The notes beneath the pieces are model-generated. The model was not told the origin of the DNA. It made no database searches and worked only from the letters and a program-made list of their open reading frames with translations. Position numbers and translations under genes: made by a program. DNA of 64,000 bases from Mannheimia sp041807705 (GTDB lineage: Bacteria; Pseudomonadota; Gammaproteobacteria; Enterobacterales; Pasteurellaceae): assembly GCF_041807705.1 (NCBI RefSeq), contig NZ_JBGTYY010000009.1:1-64000 (forward strand), written 5' to 3'. Each line of letters starts with the position of its first letter. Position 1 is the first letter of the stretch. This document shows positions 32,970 through 41,153 of the stretch, piece after piece.

Positions 32970-34511
32970 TTATGCCGCATTCACGTTTTCTTCATCACGA
33001 AGCTGACGATCGAACACCTTAGCACAATCGTCCGTTCCTGCGCCATACCAAGTGGTATCACGCAATACGGCTTCGCCCTTGCGATAGCGTTCTACCTCGC
33101 TTTTCTTCACTAAATAGCCCGTTACTCGAATTAAATCGGTATTTTTCAAATAAGTGGTAATGTAGCGATAACCTTGTTCAAATGAACCATCAATAATATC
33201 CACCACAGCATCTAAATGGTCGGTGTAGGTTTGGTCAAACGCAAACAGATCGCCCGTACCCGATGGGAAATATTTATGGAAAGGCGCAGATTGTTTTAAA
33301 TGTGCCAATAGTGTTGGCTCTTGCCCAACACGAATGCGGTGAGCTGGCGTATTAAGTTTATCTTCTTCGTGGTTGCTTGCCCCAACTTGAGCGTGCAATA
33401 AATAGTGATCGTTGGTACGTTCTGCATATACGCCTTTGTGAGCATCATTCACTTCTTGGAGTTTATCCATAATCAAGGTAGCAATTTCATCACCACGCTT
33501 GCTTTGCCCAAAGGTCTCGTTTAGGCCTTCTTGTGCTAATAAATGATTGACTGCATCAGCAAGCCCTACAATCGCAAACATTCCCGTGAAATTTGTGCGT
33601 TTAATAAAGCCTTCGTGTACTAAGAAACTACTTTCAAAGAAATTACTTTCTTCCACTAAGAATTTATGGCGTTTGTCCATTGTCGAAAGGGCTAATTTCG
33701 CTACTTTTGGCAATAGTTCATTCACCATTTCATCAACGCTTGCACAAGCACGCCCTATAGTACCTAAACGTAAACGGGTTAAGGTGTAAGCTCCGCCGCA
33801 TTCTGGTAAGGCGTTATAACAGCTCGCAATGCCGTATTCATCGCCTAAATCTTGGCGGTAGTAGGCATCATTAGCGAAAGAGGGTTTAGAAACCAGCAAG
33901 CAGGCTTTCGCTGCAAGTTCGGCAAATTCACGAGAGGTTTTGGTTTTATCATAACGAATGGTCATATTCGGGGTGGTATTTTCAAGCTCAATCACCGCTT
34001 TTAAGATTAAGCGACCAGCTTTGGTGTCATAAGGCCCGATATTGGTGTGGCAGAATGAGTCTGAAATGGTTTTATCGATATGATTTAAGAAACGTTTGAT
34101 TTTGATGTAATCTTGTTCTTCATCGGTAATAAACGGATCTAACAATTCATCTAAACGCCCGATATAAACAGGGAAAGTGGTAATTGATGGAACGTGTGAG
34201 TAGATAATTAATAAGCCATCTAGGGCTTCATCAAGATTAGTTGGTGGCGGTAAGTCTAAGAATTTACAACCCTTTTGAATATAAACATTGTAATCAGGCA
34301 GAATATAGCGAGGACGGTAAATTGCATAACCTTCGTTCAAATCGCAAATCATCTGATTGTTAATATAGGCCCATTCTTCTTCGGTGTAACCAAGTAATTC
34401 GACAGGGTTAAATAACCGCTCAGCAATGTTGCCTAAGCTCATCAACTTTTGTTGATAAGTTAAGTTTTTTGCTTTTACTACATCAAGAATATCTTGTAAT
34501 GAAGCCTGCAT
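32970..34511 (-). CDS. yjjI: YjjI family glycyl-radical enzyme (DUF3029)
   Basis: Predicted glycyl-radical enzyme, 513 residues, of unknown reaction. The C-terminal radical loop RVTGYLV (about residues 479-485) carries the Gly that would hold the radical. It is far shorter than PFL or NrdD. The partner activase gene follows directly, the standard yjjI-yjjW arrangement, and a nucleoside transporter follows that. A palindromic CRP/FNR-like site lies at 34571-34586. Confidence 0.92.
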   Translation of the reverse strand: MQASLQDILDVVKAKNLTYQQKLMSLGNIAERLFNPVELLGYTEEEWAYINNQMICDLNEGYAIYRPRYILPDYNVYIQKGCKFLDLPPPTNLDEALDGLLIIYSHVPSITTFPVYIGRLDELLDPFITDEEQDYIKIKRFLNHIDKTISDSFCHTNIGPYDTKAGRLILKAVIELENTTPNMTIRYDKTKTSREFAELAAKACLLVSKPSFANDAYYRQDLGDEYGIASCYNALPECGGAYTLTRLRLGTIGRACASVDEMVNELLPKVAKLALSTMDKRHKFLVEESNFFESSFLVHEGFIKRTNFTGMFAIVGLADAVNHLLAQEGLNETFGQSKRGDEIATLIMDKLQEVNDAHKGVYAERTNDHYLLHAQVGASNHEEDKLNTPAHRIRVGQEPTLLAHLKQSAPFHKYFPSGTGDLFAFDQTYTDHLDAVVDIIDGSFEQGYRYITTYLKNTDLIRVTGYLVKKSEVERYRKGEAVLRDTTWYGAGTDDCAKVFDRQLRDEENVNAA

Positions 34512-34570
34512 AGCCTTCTCCTTTATGTAAAATATCGGGGAGAATTTTACCCAAGCCTAGCTAAAATTAC

Positions 34571-34586
34571 TGTGATTTAGATCACA
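34571..34586. promoter_or_regulatory. CRP-type (or FNR-like) site upstream of yjjI
   Basis: TGTGATTTAGATCACA is a perfect TGTGA-N6-TCACA palindrome centred 67 bases before the yjjI start. The core GTGAT-N4-ATCAC also approaches an FNR box, which would suit an oxygen-sensitive enzyme. Confidence 0.75.
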
Positions 34587-34735
34587 GTTTGTCTTAATAT
34601 ATCCAAAAAGAATAAGGCAAACGATTGCTTGGATTTGCAAAAAATTCACTTTTTATGACCGCTTGTTTCTCACCATAAAATTAAGATGTAAAATAACATT
34701 ATGACAACATTTAATATCAAAAAGGAATAAATATA

Positions 34736-35569
34736 ATGGCACATAAACATTTCAATCATCACTATCTGGAAATGCAGGAACATTTTTTATATGTGCCATA
34801 TTTACACCATCATCGCCGTATTCGTGTATTGTTGCCGAAAGATTATCATCAAGAAAAATGGGAACATTATCCCGTGTTATATATGCACGATGGACAGAAT
34901 GTGTTTTACAGCAAAGAGTCTTACTCCGGTCATTCGTGGAAAATTATCCCAACTATTAAATCGCAGCAAGAATTGCCGAAAATGATTATTGTCGGTATTG
35001 ATAATGCGGGCAAAGATCGTTTAGATGAATACGGCCCTTGGAAAACAACTACAGGTTCTACTCCAGAAACCAAAAACGCAGGTGGTTTAGGTGGAGAATA
35101 TGCAAAATGGGTAGTGGAAAGTGTGAAGCCGTTTATTGATGTTCATTACCGTACCAAACCACAGCGAGAACATACCCTGCTTGCAGGTAGCTCAATGGGG
35201 GGCATTATCACTGCTTATATGGGAAGTGCTTACCCTCACATTTTCGGGCATTTAGGCGTGTTCTCGCTTGCCTCTTGGTTTAGCGAGCCCGATTTTCTAC
35301 GATTTACGCACCAGCACCCAATCCAACCAAACACTAAAGTGTTTATTCAAGTTGGCACAAATGAAGGCGATGAAATTGATTCACACTTTATCTCTAATAT
35401 GAATCAAACCTACATTGACTGCTCATTAAACTATTATCAGTCGTTAATTCGGATTGGTGTTCCTTTGGATAACATTTGCCTACGCATTATGGCAAACGAA
35501 ATCCACCACGAAATGCATTGGGCGGATCATTTTGTGGAGTTTTTGCATTTCTCGCTGTTAAAACGCTAA
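34736..35569 (+). CDS. Alpha/beta-hydrolase esterase (Fes / esterase D-like)
   Basis: Serine hydrolase, 277 residues, no signal peptide. Motifs: VLYMHDGQNVF, then the nucleophile elbow AGSSMGGIITAY (Ser at about 154), and a late His in HHEMHWADHFVEFL. Enzymes with this pattern cleave acyl esters, including siderophore esters (Fes-like) and S-formylglutathione analogues. No siderophore genes are nearby. It is 29 bases upstream of cdaR on the same strand, so it may share a transcript with the glycerate module. Confidence 0.82.
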   Translation: MAHKHFNHHYLEMQEHFLYVPYLHHHRRIRVLLPKDYHQEKWEHYPVLYMHDGQNVFYSKESYSGHSWKIIPTIKSQQELPKMIIVGIDNAGKDRLDEYGPWKTTTGSTPETKNAGGLGGEYAKWVVESVKPFIDVHYRTKPQREHTLLAGSSMGGIITAYMGSAYPHIFGHLGVFSLASWFSEPDFLRFTHQHPIQPNTKVFIQVGTNEGDEIDSHFISNMNQTYIDCSLNYYQSLIRIGVPLDNICLRIMANEIHHEMHWADHFVEFLHFSLLKR

Positions 35570-35598
35570 CTAGGCGGTGCTGAACAACAGGATAAAAT

Positions 35599-36693
35599 AT
35601 GAAACTCAACCGAGCCATTGCCGACCGCATTGTCAGACGCACAATGCAGATTATTCCCAATTCCGTCAATGTGATGGACAGCGAGGGTGTGATTATTGCC
35701 TCTGGTGATGCTACTCGCATCGGGCAACGGCACACGGGGGCGGTGTTGGTGTTACGCCAAGATCAAGCGGTCGAAATTGATGAAAATCTTGCAAAACAGT
35801 GGCACTACGAGGCAAAAGCAGGCATTAATTTACCATTGCACTATCTCGGCTCTACGGTGGGTGTGGTTGGCATTTCAGGCGAGCCTGCCCAGATCCGCCA
35901 ATATGCTCAATTAGTCAAAATGGCGGCCGAGCTGATTATGCAGCAAGCTTTTGAGTTAGAGCAGGAACGCTGGCAGCGGCGTTATCGTGAAGAGTTTGTG
36001 CGGGCGTTGCTCAACGGCACATTAAGTACGGCAGAAATTCACGAACAAGCGGTCTTTTTTGAGCAAGATTTTGCAAAACCGCTCTCGGTTATACTAATTA
36101 AAGTGAATACGCCAACAGCTGAGAAATTACAACACTTGATAGATTTCTTTGAGCATCATTTCCCCACCTTGCTCACAGCGGTAATTAGTTTAGATAAAAT
36201 CGCCTTACTGAATAATTTATCGAATGATAAATCGCTCATTCGCAATGCGTTAAATAAACTGGCTGACCCCGATATTTCCTTTAAAACGGTGGTTGGGTTG
36301 GCGGTTGAGAATTTATCGCAAACCAACATTTCATATCAAACCGCTCGCCACACCCTCAACTATGCTGAGCAGATCCAAAGCCGTAAGCGGATTATCCATT
36401 TTGAAGATTTCAAACTGCCTGCTTTGTTACATAGCTTTAGCCACTCTTGGGAGGCAAAAACCTTACTTGTTCCGTTCCAAGCATTGCTGGCTTCAGATAA
36501 AAAACAGGTGTTGTTAAAGAGCCTTCGCCATTATTTTTTTGCAAATTGTGATCTGGATCACGCTGCCCAAAAATTGTTTATCCACTCAAATACCCTTCGT
36601 TATCGGCTAGAGAAGATTGAGCAGATTACTGGCTTATCTTTCAATAACATAGAGCAAAAATTTGTGCTTTACCTCGGTGCAGTTTTAGCGTAA
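35599..36693 (+). CDS. cdaR: Sugar-diacid regulator CdaR
   Basis: Transcriptional activator of glycerate/sugar-diacid use, 364 residues. It has the N-terminal sugar diacid recognition domain (LNRAIADRIVRRTMQIIPNS then VNVMDSEGVIIASGD) and a C-terminal PucR-type helix-turn-helix (HAAQKLFIHSNTLRYRLEKI). It precedes a GntP permease and a glycerate kinase gene on the same strand, which are its likely targets. Confidence 0.92.
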   Translation: MKLNRAIADRIVRRTMQIIPNSVNVMDSEGVIIASGDATRIGQRHTGAVLVLRQDQAVEIDENLAKQWHYEAKAGINLPLHYLGSTVGVVGISGEPAQIRQYAQLVKMAAELIMQQAFELEQERWQRRYREEFVRALLNGTLSTAEIHEQAVFFEQDFAKPLSVILIKVNTPTAEKLQHLIDFFEHHFPTLLTAVISLDKIALLNNLSNDKSLIRNALNKLADPDISFKTVVGLAVENLSQTNISYQTARHTLNYAEQIQSRKRIIHFEDFKLPALLHSFSHSWEAKTLLVPFQALLASDKKQVLLKSLRHYFFANCDLDHAAQKLFIHSNTLRYRLEKIEQITGLSFNNIEQKFVLYLGAVLA

Positions 36694-36815
36694 AAATTGT
36701 AGAAAAATACAAAACAAGCGATCATTTTTAACAATTTCTTTGCAATTTTATATAAAGATTTTTACCCGCATATCGCCAATAATGAGTCGATTATTCTACA
36801 ACGAGGAGACTGATT

Positions 36816-38195
36816 ATGTCTGGTATTGCACTTATTCTGACCTTTGTGGTGGCAATCATCATTATGATCTATATGATTGCTAAACTGAAAGTTCACCCTT
36901 TCTTAGCGTTAATGTCGATTTCATTGGCGTTAGCTCTTCTAGCTGGCTTACCGCTGGCGAAAATTCCGTCTATTATAGGCGAGGGGTTTAGTAACACCTT
37001 CAAAAGTATCGGTATCGTCATCATCTTTGGGGCGATTATTGGTACGATTTTGGAAAAAACAGGGGCAGCTCTGAAACTGGCTGATATGGTGGTAAAAGTG
37101 GTAGGGCAAAAACGCCCTGAACTTGCGATGCTGATTATGGGCTGGGTGGTTGGTATCCCTGTCTTCTGCGATAGCGGTTTTGTGGTGTTAAACCCAATCC
37201 GTGAAGCGATTCGTAAAAAAATCTTGGCAAATCCGGTTGGAATGGCAGTTGCACTGAGTGCCGGTTTATATGCTGCTCACGTTTTTATTCCTCCGACACC
37301 CGGTCCGATTGCAGCTGCGGGTGCAGTAGGATTAAGCAATAACTTATTATTGGTTATCGGAATGGGCGTTGTGGTCTCTATTCCTGTACTGATTGCCAGC
37401 TACTTCTTCGCTAAATACATTGGCAAGCAAGTGAGCATTGCCGAAGAAGCGGAAGCGGACAAAGTCATCAGCCAAAGTTATGAAGATTTACTCAAACACT
37501 ACGGCAAATTACCGAGTGGCTTTTTAAGCCTTGCCCCGATTTTTGTGCCGATTATCTTAATGGCATTAGGTTCTATCGCAAAAATTGCAGGGGTAAGTGG
37601 CGATTTTGGCACATTCTTACAGTTTGTCGGAAATCCGATTATTGCTCTTGCAGTGGGTGTGGTGTTTGCTATTTTCCTACTCGCGTCAAGCGGTAAAATG
37701 GCAGAGTTTGACAGCTTAACTAACGACACCTTGAAATTAGTCGGCCCAATCCTGTTCATTACCGCCGCAGGTGGGGTGTTAGGTAGTGTGATTACGCAAG
37801 CAGGCTTTGTGGATTACATCAAACAAAATGCTCATATTATCAGCACCGCAGGGATTTTCTTCCCGTTCTTGATTTCAGCCATTTTGAAAACCGCACAGGG
37901 CAGCTCAACGGTGGCGATTATCACAACAGCGTCTATTATGGGAATGTTCAACGCCCCAGACTCGCTAATGAATGCCTTAGGTTTAACCAGCGAAATGGCA
38001 GCAGCTCTAACTGTGATGGCAATTGCCGCAGGTTCAATGTGTGTTTCCCACGCTAACGACAGCTACTACTGGGTGGTAACGAACTTTACCAAACTCACAC
38101 CACAGCAAGGCTATCGTACCCAAACTACGCTAACCTTTATTATGGGCGTGGTGGGTATTCTGACTGTGTATCTTCTCTCATTAGTATTGTTGTAA
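36816..38195 (+). CDS. GntP family permease, probable glycerate transporter
   Basis: Inner-membrane proton symporter of the gluconate:H+ family, 459 residues, about 12-14 helices. Family motifs: VHPFLALMSISLALALLAG, GWVVGIPVFCDSGFVVL, HVFIPPTPGPIAAAG and SMCVSHANDSYYWVV. The neighbouring glycerate kinase, six bases downstream, suggests that glycerate rather than gluconate is carried. A GAGGAG Shine-Dalgarno precedes the ATG. Confidence 0.9.
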   Translation: MSGIALILTFVVAIIIMIYMIAKLKVHPFLALMSISLALALLAGLPLAKIPSIIGEGFSNTFKSIGIVIIFGAIIGTILEKTGAALKLADMVVKVVGQKRPELAMLIMGWVVGIPVFCDSGFVVLNPIREAIRKKILANPVGMAVALSAGLYAAHVFIPPTPGPIAAAGAVGLSNNLLLVIGMGVVVSIPVLIASYFFAKYIGKQVSIAEEAEADKVISQSYEDLLKHYGKLPSGFLSLAPIFVPIILMALGSIAKIAGVSGDFGTFLQFVGNPIIALAVGVVFAIFLLASSGKMAEFDSLTNDTLKLVGPILFITAAGGVLGSVITQAGFVDYIKQNAHIISTAGIFFPFLISAILKTAQGSSTVAIITTASIMGMFNAPDSLMNALGLTSEMAAALTVMAIAAGSMCVSHANDSYYWVVTNFTKLTPQQGYRTQTTLTFIMGVVGILTVYLLSLVLL

Positions 38196-38201
38196 GGAAG
38201 T

Positions 38202-39344
38202 ATGATGAAGATTGTAATTGCTCCCGATTCATTTAAAGAGAGCCTGACCGCCTTAGAGGTGGCTCAGGCAATTCAAACGGGCTTTTCCCGCATTTTTCCG
38301 AATGCTGAATATGAACTTGTGCCAATGGCAGACGGCGGCGAAGGCTCGGTGCAATCGCTGATTGATGCGACTCAAGGTAATTTGCAAAAAATCAGCGTAA
38401 AAGCACCGCTTGCAAACCAAGTGGAAGCCTTTTTCGGGCTGTCGGGCGATAAAAAAACCGCCTTTATTGAAATGGCGGCGGCAAGTGGTTTACATCTTGT
38501 GCCGAACGACGAACGAAATCCGCTGATTACTACTAGCTATGGCACAGGCGAGCTGATTAAAGCTGCACTCGATTTTGGCGTGGAAAAAATCATTCTCGGC
38601 ATTGGTGGCAGTGCCACTAATGATGGCGGGGTAGGAATGCTGCAAGCCTTAGGTGCAAGATTCCGAAATGCACAGCAGCAAGAAATCGGTTTTGGCGGCA
38701 AAGCGTTAAGCCAAATTCAGCAGATTGATTTAAGCGATTTAGATAAACGCTTATCGCAAGTCGCTTTTGAAGTGGCGTGCGATGTGGATAATCCATTATG
38801 TGGTGAGCGAGGGGCTTCCGCCATTTTCGGACCGCAGAAAGGAGCAACACCTGAGATGGTCAAAACCTTAGATAATGCCCTCCGCCATTTCGCCAAACAA
38901 GCTCAAGTCCAGCTTGGTGTGAATATAGCCGATACCGCAGGGGCAGGGGCGGCTGGTGGAATGGGTGGCGGTTTACTGTTGTTGCCAAATGTCACGTTGC
39001 GTTCGGGTGTGAAAATTATTATTGAAGCCACCCAGCTTGCCAGCAAAGTGGCGAGTGCCGATTTAGTGATTACAGGTGAAGGCAGAATGGACGCTCAATC
39101 CATCGCAGGCAAAACACCTGTTGGCGTAGCGAAAACGGCTAAACAGTTTAACAAACCTGTGATTGCGATTGTTGGCTGTTTACGGGAAGATTACCCTGTG
39201 GTTTACCAACACGGCATTGATGCGGTATTTCCGATTATCCGCCAGCTCAATAGCTTGGAAGAGACGTTGAAACTTGGTAAAGAAAACTTGATTTCAACCG
39301 CAGAAAATGTGGCAAGATTATGGAAAATGGCAAGAGCTAAATAA
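38202..39344 (+). CDS. Glycerate kinase (GarK/GlxK type)
   Basis: Type I glycerate 2-kinase, 380 residues, which phosphorylates glycerate to 2-phosphoglycerate for glycolysis. Motifs: MKIVIAPDSFKESLTALEVA, MADGGEGSV, GTGELIKAALDFG, GIGGSATNDGGVGML and AGAAGGMGGGL. It follows the GntP permease by six bases. Confidence 0.94.
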   Translation: MMKIVIAPDSFKESLTALEVAQAIQTGFSRIFPNAEYELVPMADGGEGSVQSLIDATQGNLQKISVKAPLANQVEAFFGLSGDKKTAFIEMAAASGLHLVPNDERNPLITTSYGTGELIKAALDFGVEKIILGIGGSATNDGGVGMLQALGARFRNAQQQEIGFGGKALSQIQQIDLSDLDKRLSQVAFEVACDVDNPLCGERGASAIFGPQKGATPEMVKTLDNALRHFAKQAQVQLGVNIADTAGAGAAGGMGGGLLLLPNVTLRSGVKIIIEATQLASKVASADLVITGEGRMDAQSIAGKTPVGVAKTAKQFNKPVIAIVGCLREDYPVVYQHGIDAVFPIIRQLNSLEETLKLGKENLISTAENVARLWKMARAK

Positions 39345-39364
39345 AGCTATTTTCAACGCATAAA

Positions 39365-39399
39365 AAATTGAGTTCTAATGGACAGTTAGAACTCAATTT
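39365..39399. terminator. Bidirectional terminator between glycerate kinase and ulaD
   Basis: AAATTGAGTTCTAA and TTAGAACTCAATTT form a perfect 14-bp stem with a 7-base loop and A/T-runs on both sides. Confidence 0.92.
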
Positions 39400-39414
39400 C
39401 TTTTTTAGGGCTAT

Positions 39415-40095
39415 TTAGCTCCAATATTTATCGATCTCTGCACGAATAGCTTCAGCAGTTTGTTTGCCTTTTTCACCCACTAAAGCACGGCCTGCAATAA
39501 AGGCTTTGGCATTTTTGATCTCTTTAAACAGATGAATATCTTCTGGCACAATACCGCCTGTGATAGACACTTCGATGCCTAAATCAGAAAGCTGTTTCAT
39601 TAATTCAATGTCTTCTGCCGTCCAGCCTTTACCTGCTAATTCCGCATCACGAGAACGGTGGTAAATCGCTTGGGTAACACCTAATTCCACCCACTCTTTC
39701 GCATCTTTTTCAACCGTCCAGTTACCGTAGATTTCAATTTGGATCTCTTTTTTCACTTTAAGCTCTGGGTGAGCCGCATTGAACTCATCAGCCACTTTTT
39801 TACAAGCTGCTTTGGTTGCTGGGTGAGCTGCCGCTGAAACGGTTAGCCAATCCGCACCTGCTTCAAACGCCATTTTGGCTAAAATTGCGCCGCCGTCTGT
39901 AGTTTTTAAATCACACACAATGATGTGATTCGGGTGTAATGCACGCAAGGTAGAAATCGCTTTCATACCTTCAGCAAAAGCAAGAATTGTGCCGCATTCG
40001 ATAATTTCAACAAGATTTTCAGCTTGTTTTGCATCAGCAACGGCTTTTTCTAAACTCAGTGAATCTAATGCGATTTGTAGTAAAGGTTTTGACAT
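39415..40095 (-). CDS. ulaD: 3-keto-L-gulonate-6-phosphate decarboxylase UlaD
   Basis: Decarboxylates 3-keto-L-gulonate 6-phosphate to L-xylulose 5-phosphate in the ascorbate pathway. The 226 residues are of the OMP-decarboxylase suprafamily. Motifs: PLLQIALDSLSLEKAVADA, the metal/catalytic cluster DLKTTDGGAILA, ITGGIVPEDI and FIAGRALVG. It is last in the minus-strand ula operon, 38 bases after ulaC. Confidence 0.96.
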   Translation of the reverse strand: MSKPLLQIALDSLSLEKAVADAKQAENLVEIIECGTILAFAEGMKAISTLRALHPNHIIVCDLKTTDGGAILAKMAFEAGADWLTVSAAAHPATKAACKKVADEFNAAHPELKVKKEIQIEIYGNWTVEKDAKEWVELGVTQAIYHRSRDAELAGKGWTAEDIELMKQLSDLGIEVSITGGIVPEDIHLFKEIKNAKAFIAGRALVGEKGKQTAEAIRAEIDKYWS

Positions 40096-40133
40096 ATTAA
40101 TATTCCTCTGTGGATTTTAAAATTCGTTAATTC

Positions 40134-40604
40134 TTAGCCGTTCAATACGTTATCAATCATCGCATAAACATCATCAGCATTTTTGCAGGCTAACACTTTT
40201 TCTAAATTTACCCCTGTTTCGCTCTCTTCATCGTCTAAAACTTGAGTAATTTCCATTAAGCCTTGCATATGGCGGTCTGAATCACTCCCTGCAAGTGTGA
40301 ATAACACCGAAACAGGCTCATCTTCGCCATCAAAATAAATAGGCTCGGCTAAAGTGACTAACGCAAAAGATGTTTTAATGACCCCTTCTTCTGGACGAGC
40401 GTGTGGCATTGCCAAACCCGGAGCAAGAATGATGTAAGGCCCCATTTCTTCAACTTTGCTGATAATGTTATCGTAGTAACGTGTTTCAATCGCACCTGAT
40501 TTCTCAAGTAAATCTGTGCCTAGTTTAATGGCTTCTTTCCAGTTTTCTGCTTTTTGATTAAGAAGAATCGAATTGTTTTCAATAAGAGATTGTTTTAAGT
40601 TCAT
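40134..40604 (-). CDS. ulaC: Ascorbate-specific PTS EIIA component UlaC
   Basis: Phosphocarrier that passes phosphate from HPr to the IIB domain of the ascorbate transporter. The 156 residues carry the mannitol/fructose-type IIA fold with the phospho-accepting His in LAMPHARPEEGV (about residue 70). It starts upstream of ulaD and downstream of a nucleotidase remnant. Confidence 0.95.
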   Translation of the reverse strand: MNLKQSLIENNSILLNQKAENWKEAIKLGTDLLEKSGAIETRYYDNIISKVEEMGPYIILAPGLAMPHARPEEGVIKTSFALVTLAEPIYFDGEDEPVSVLFTLAGSDSDRHMQGLMEITQVLDDEESETGVNLEKVLACKNADDVYAMIDNVLNG

Positions 40605-40622
40605 AGAATGTCCTTTAATACT

Positions 40623-41091
40623 TTAATTCAAACCAATAATTGCCCAGCGGTGATGTGAGTTACCCTCAATCTTTCCGCCTTTAACATTGCTAATATAATC
40701 AATCAGCATATTTTGGATTGTGCCTTTTTCAGATCCCATTGCCACTTTCGATTCCCACAGGGTTGGGATTGTTTGGCCTTCCCAGACACCGCCTTTTTTG
40801 ATGAGCTTCTTTGGCACGATCTAAGGTTTTGGCAAACTCTTCGACTTGGTTATCTTGAATCGCATCGCCAATATCAAACAGCAACACATTTTTGTGGTTT
40901 GCCCGCACCTCTTTCACATAGGTGGAAATTTGCGAGAATGAGCCGGATTTGTCCTCCACATCGGCTCCGTAGCTCCACGGCACAATCCGACCGTGAACAT
41001 CGGAAGTCCCGAGCAGTTTTATGTTTACCTCTTTGGCAACCGCCACGCTGACTGCTGAAAGAATAAAAATTGTAGAGAGAAGTTTCTTCAT
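40623..41091 (-). pseudogene. 5'-nucleotidase/metallophosphatase, internally deleted remnant
   Basis: The 5' part encodes a signal peptide (MKKLLSTIFILSAVSVAVA) and the start of a UshA/CpdB-type metallophosphatase (KLLGTSDVHGRIVPWSYG, metal site DxH), then FDIGDAIQDNQVEEF. It then runs into an out-of-frame 3' end whose other frame encodes the family C-terminus (GQTIPTLWESKVAMGSEKGT, IEGNSHHRWAIIG). About 400 residues of the expected middle are missing; the junction is near 40805-40830. It has its own Shine-Dalgarno and lies inside the ula operon, between ulaAB and ulaC. Confidence 0.85.
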
Positions 41092-41153
41092 TCGATGCTT
41101 CCTATATTTATTAGATAAGTTGATATAGGGGCAACAACTGCTCCTAGTTATCC

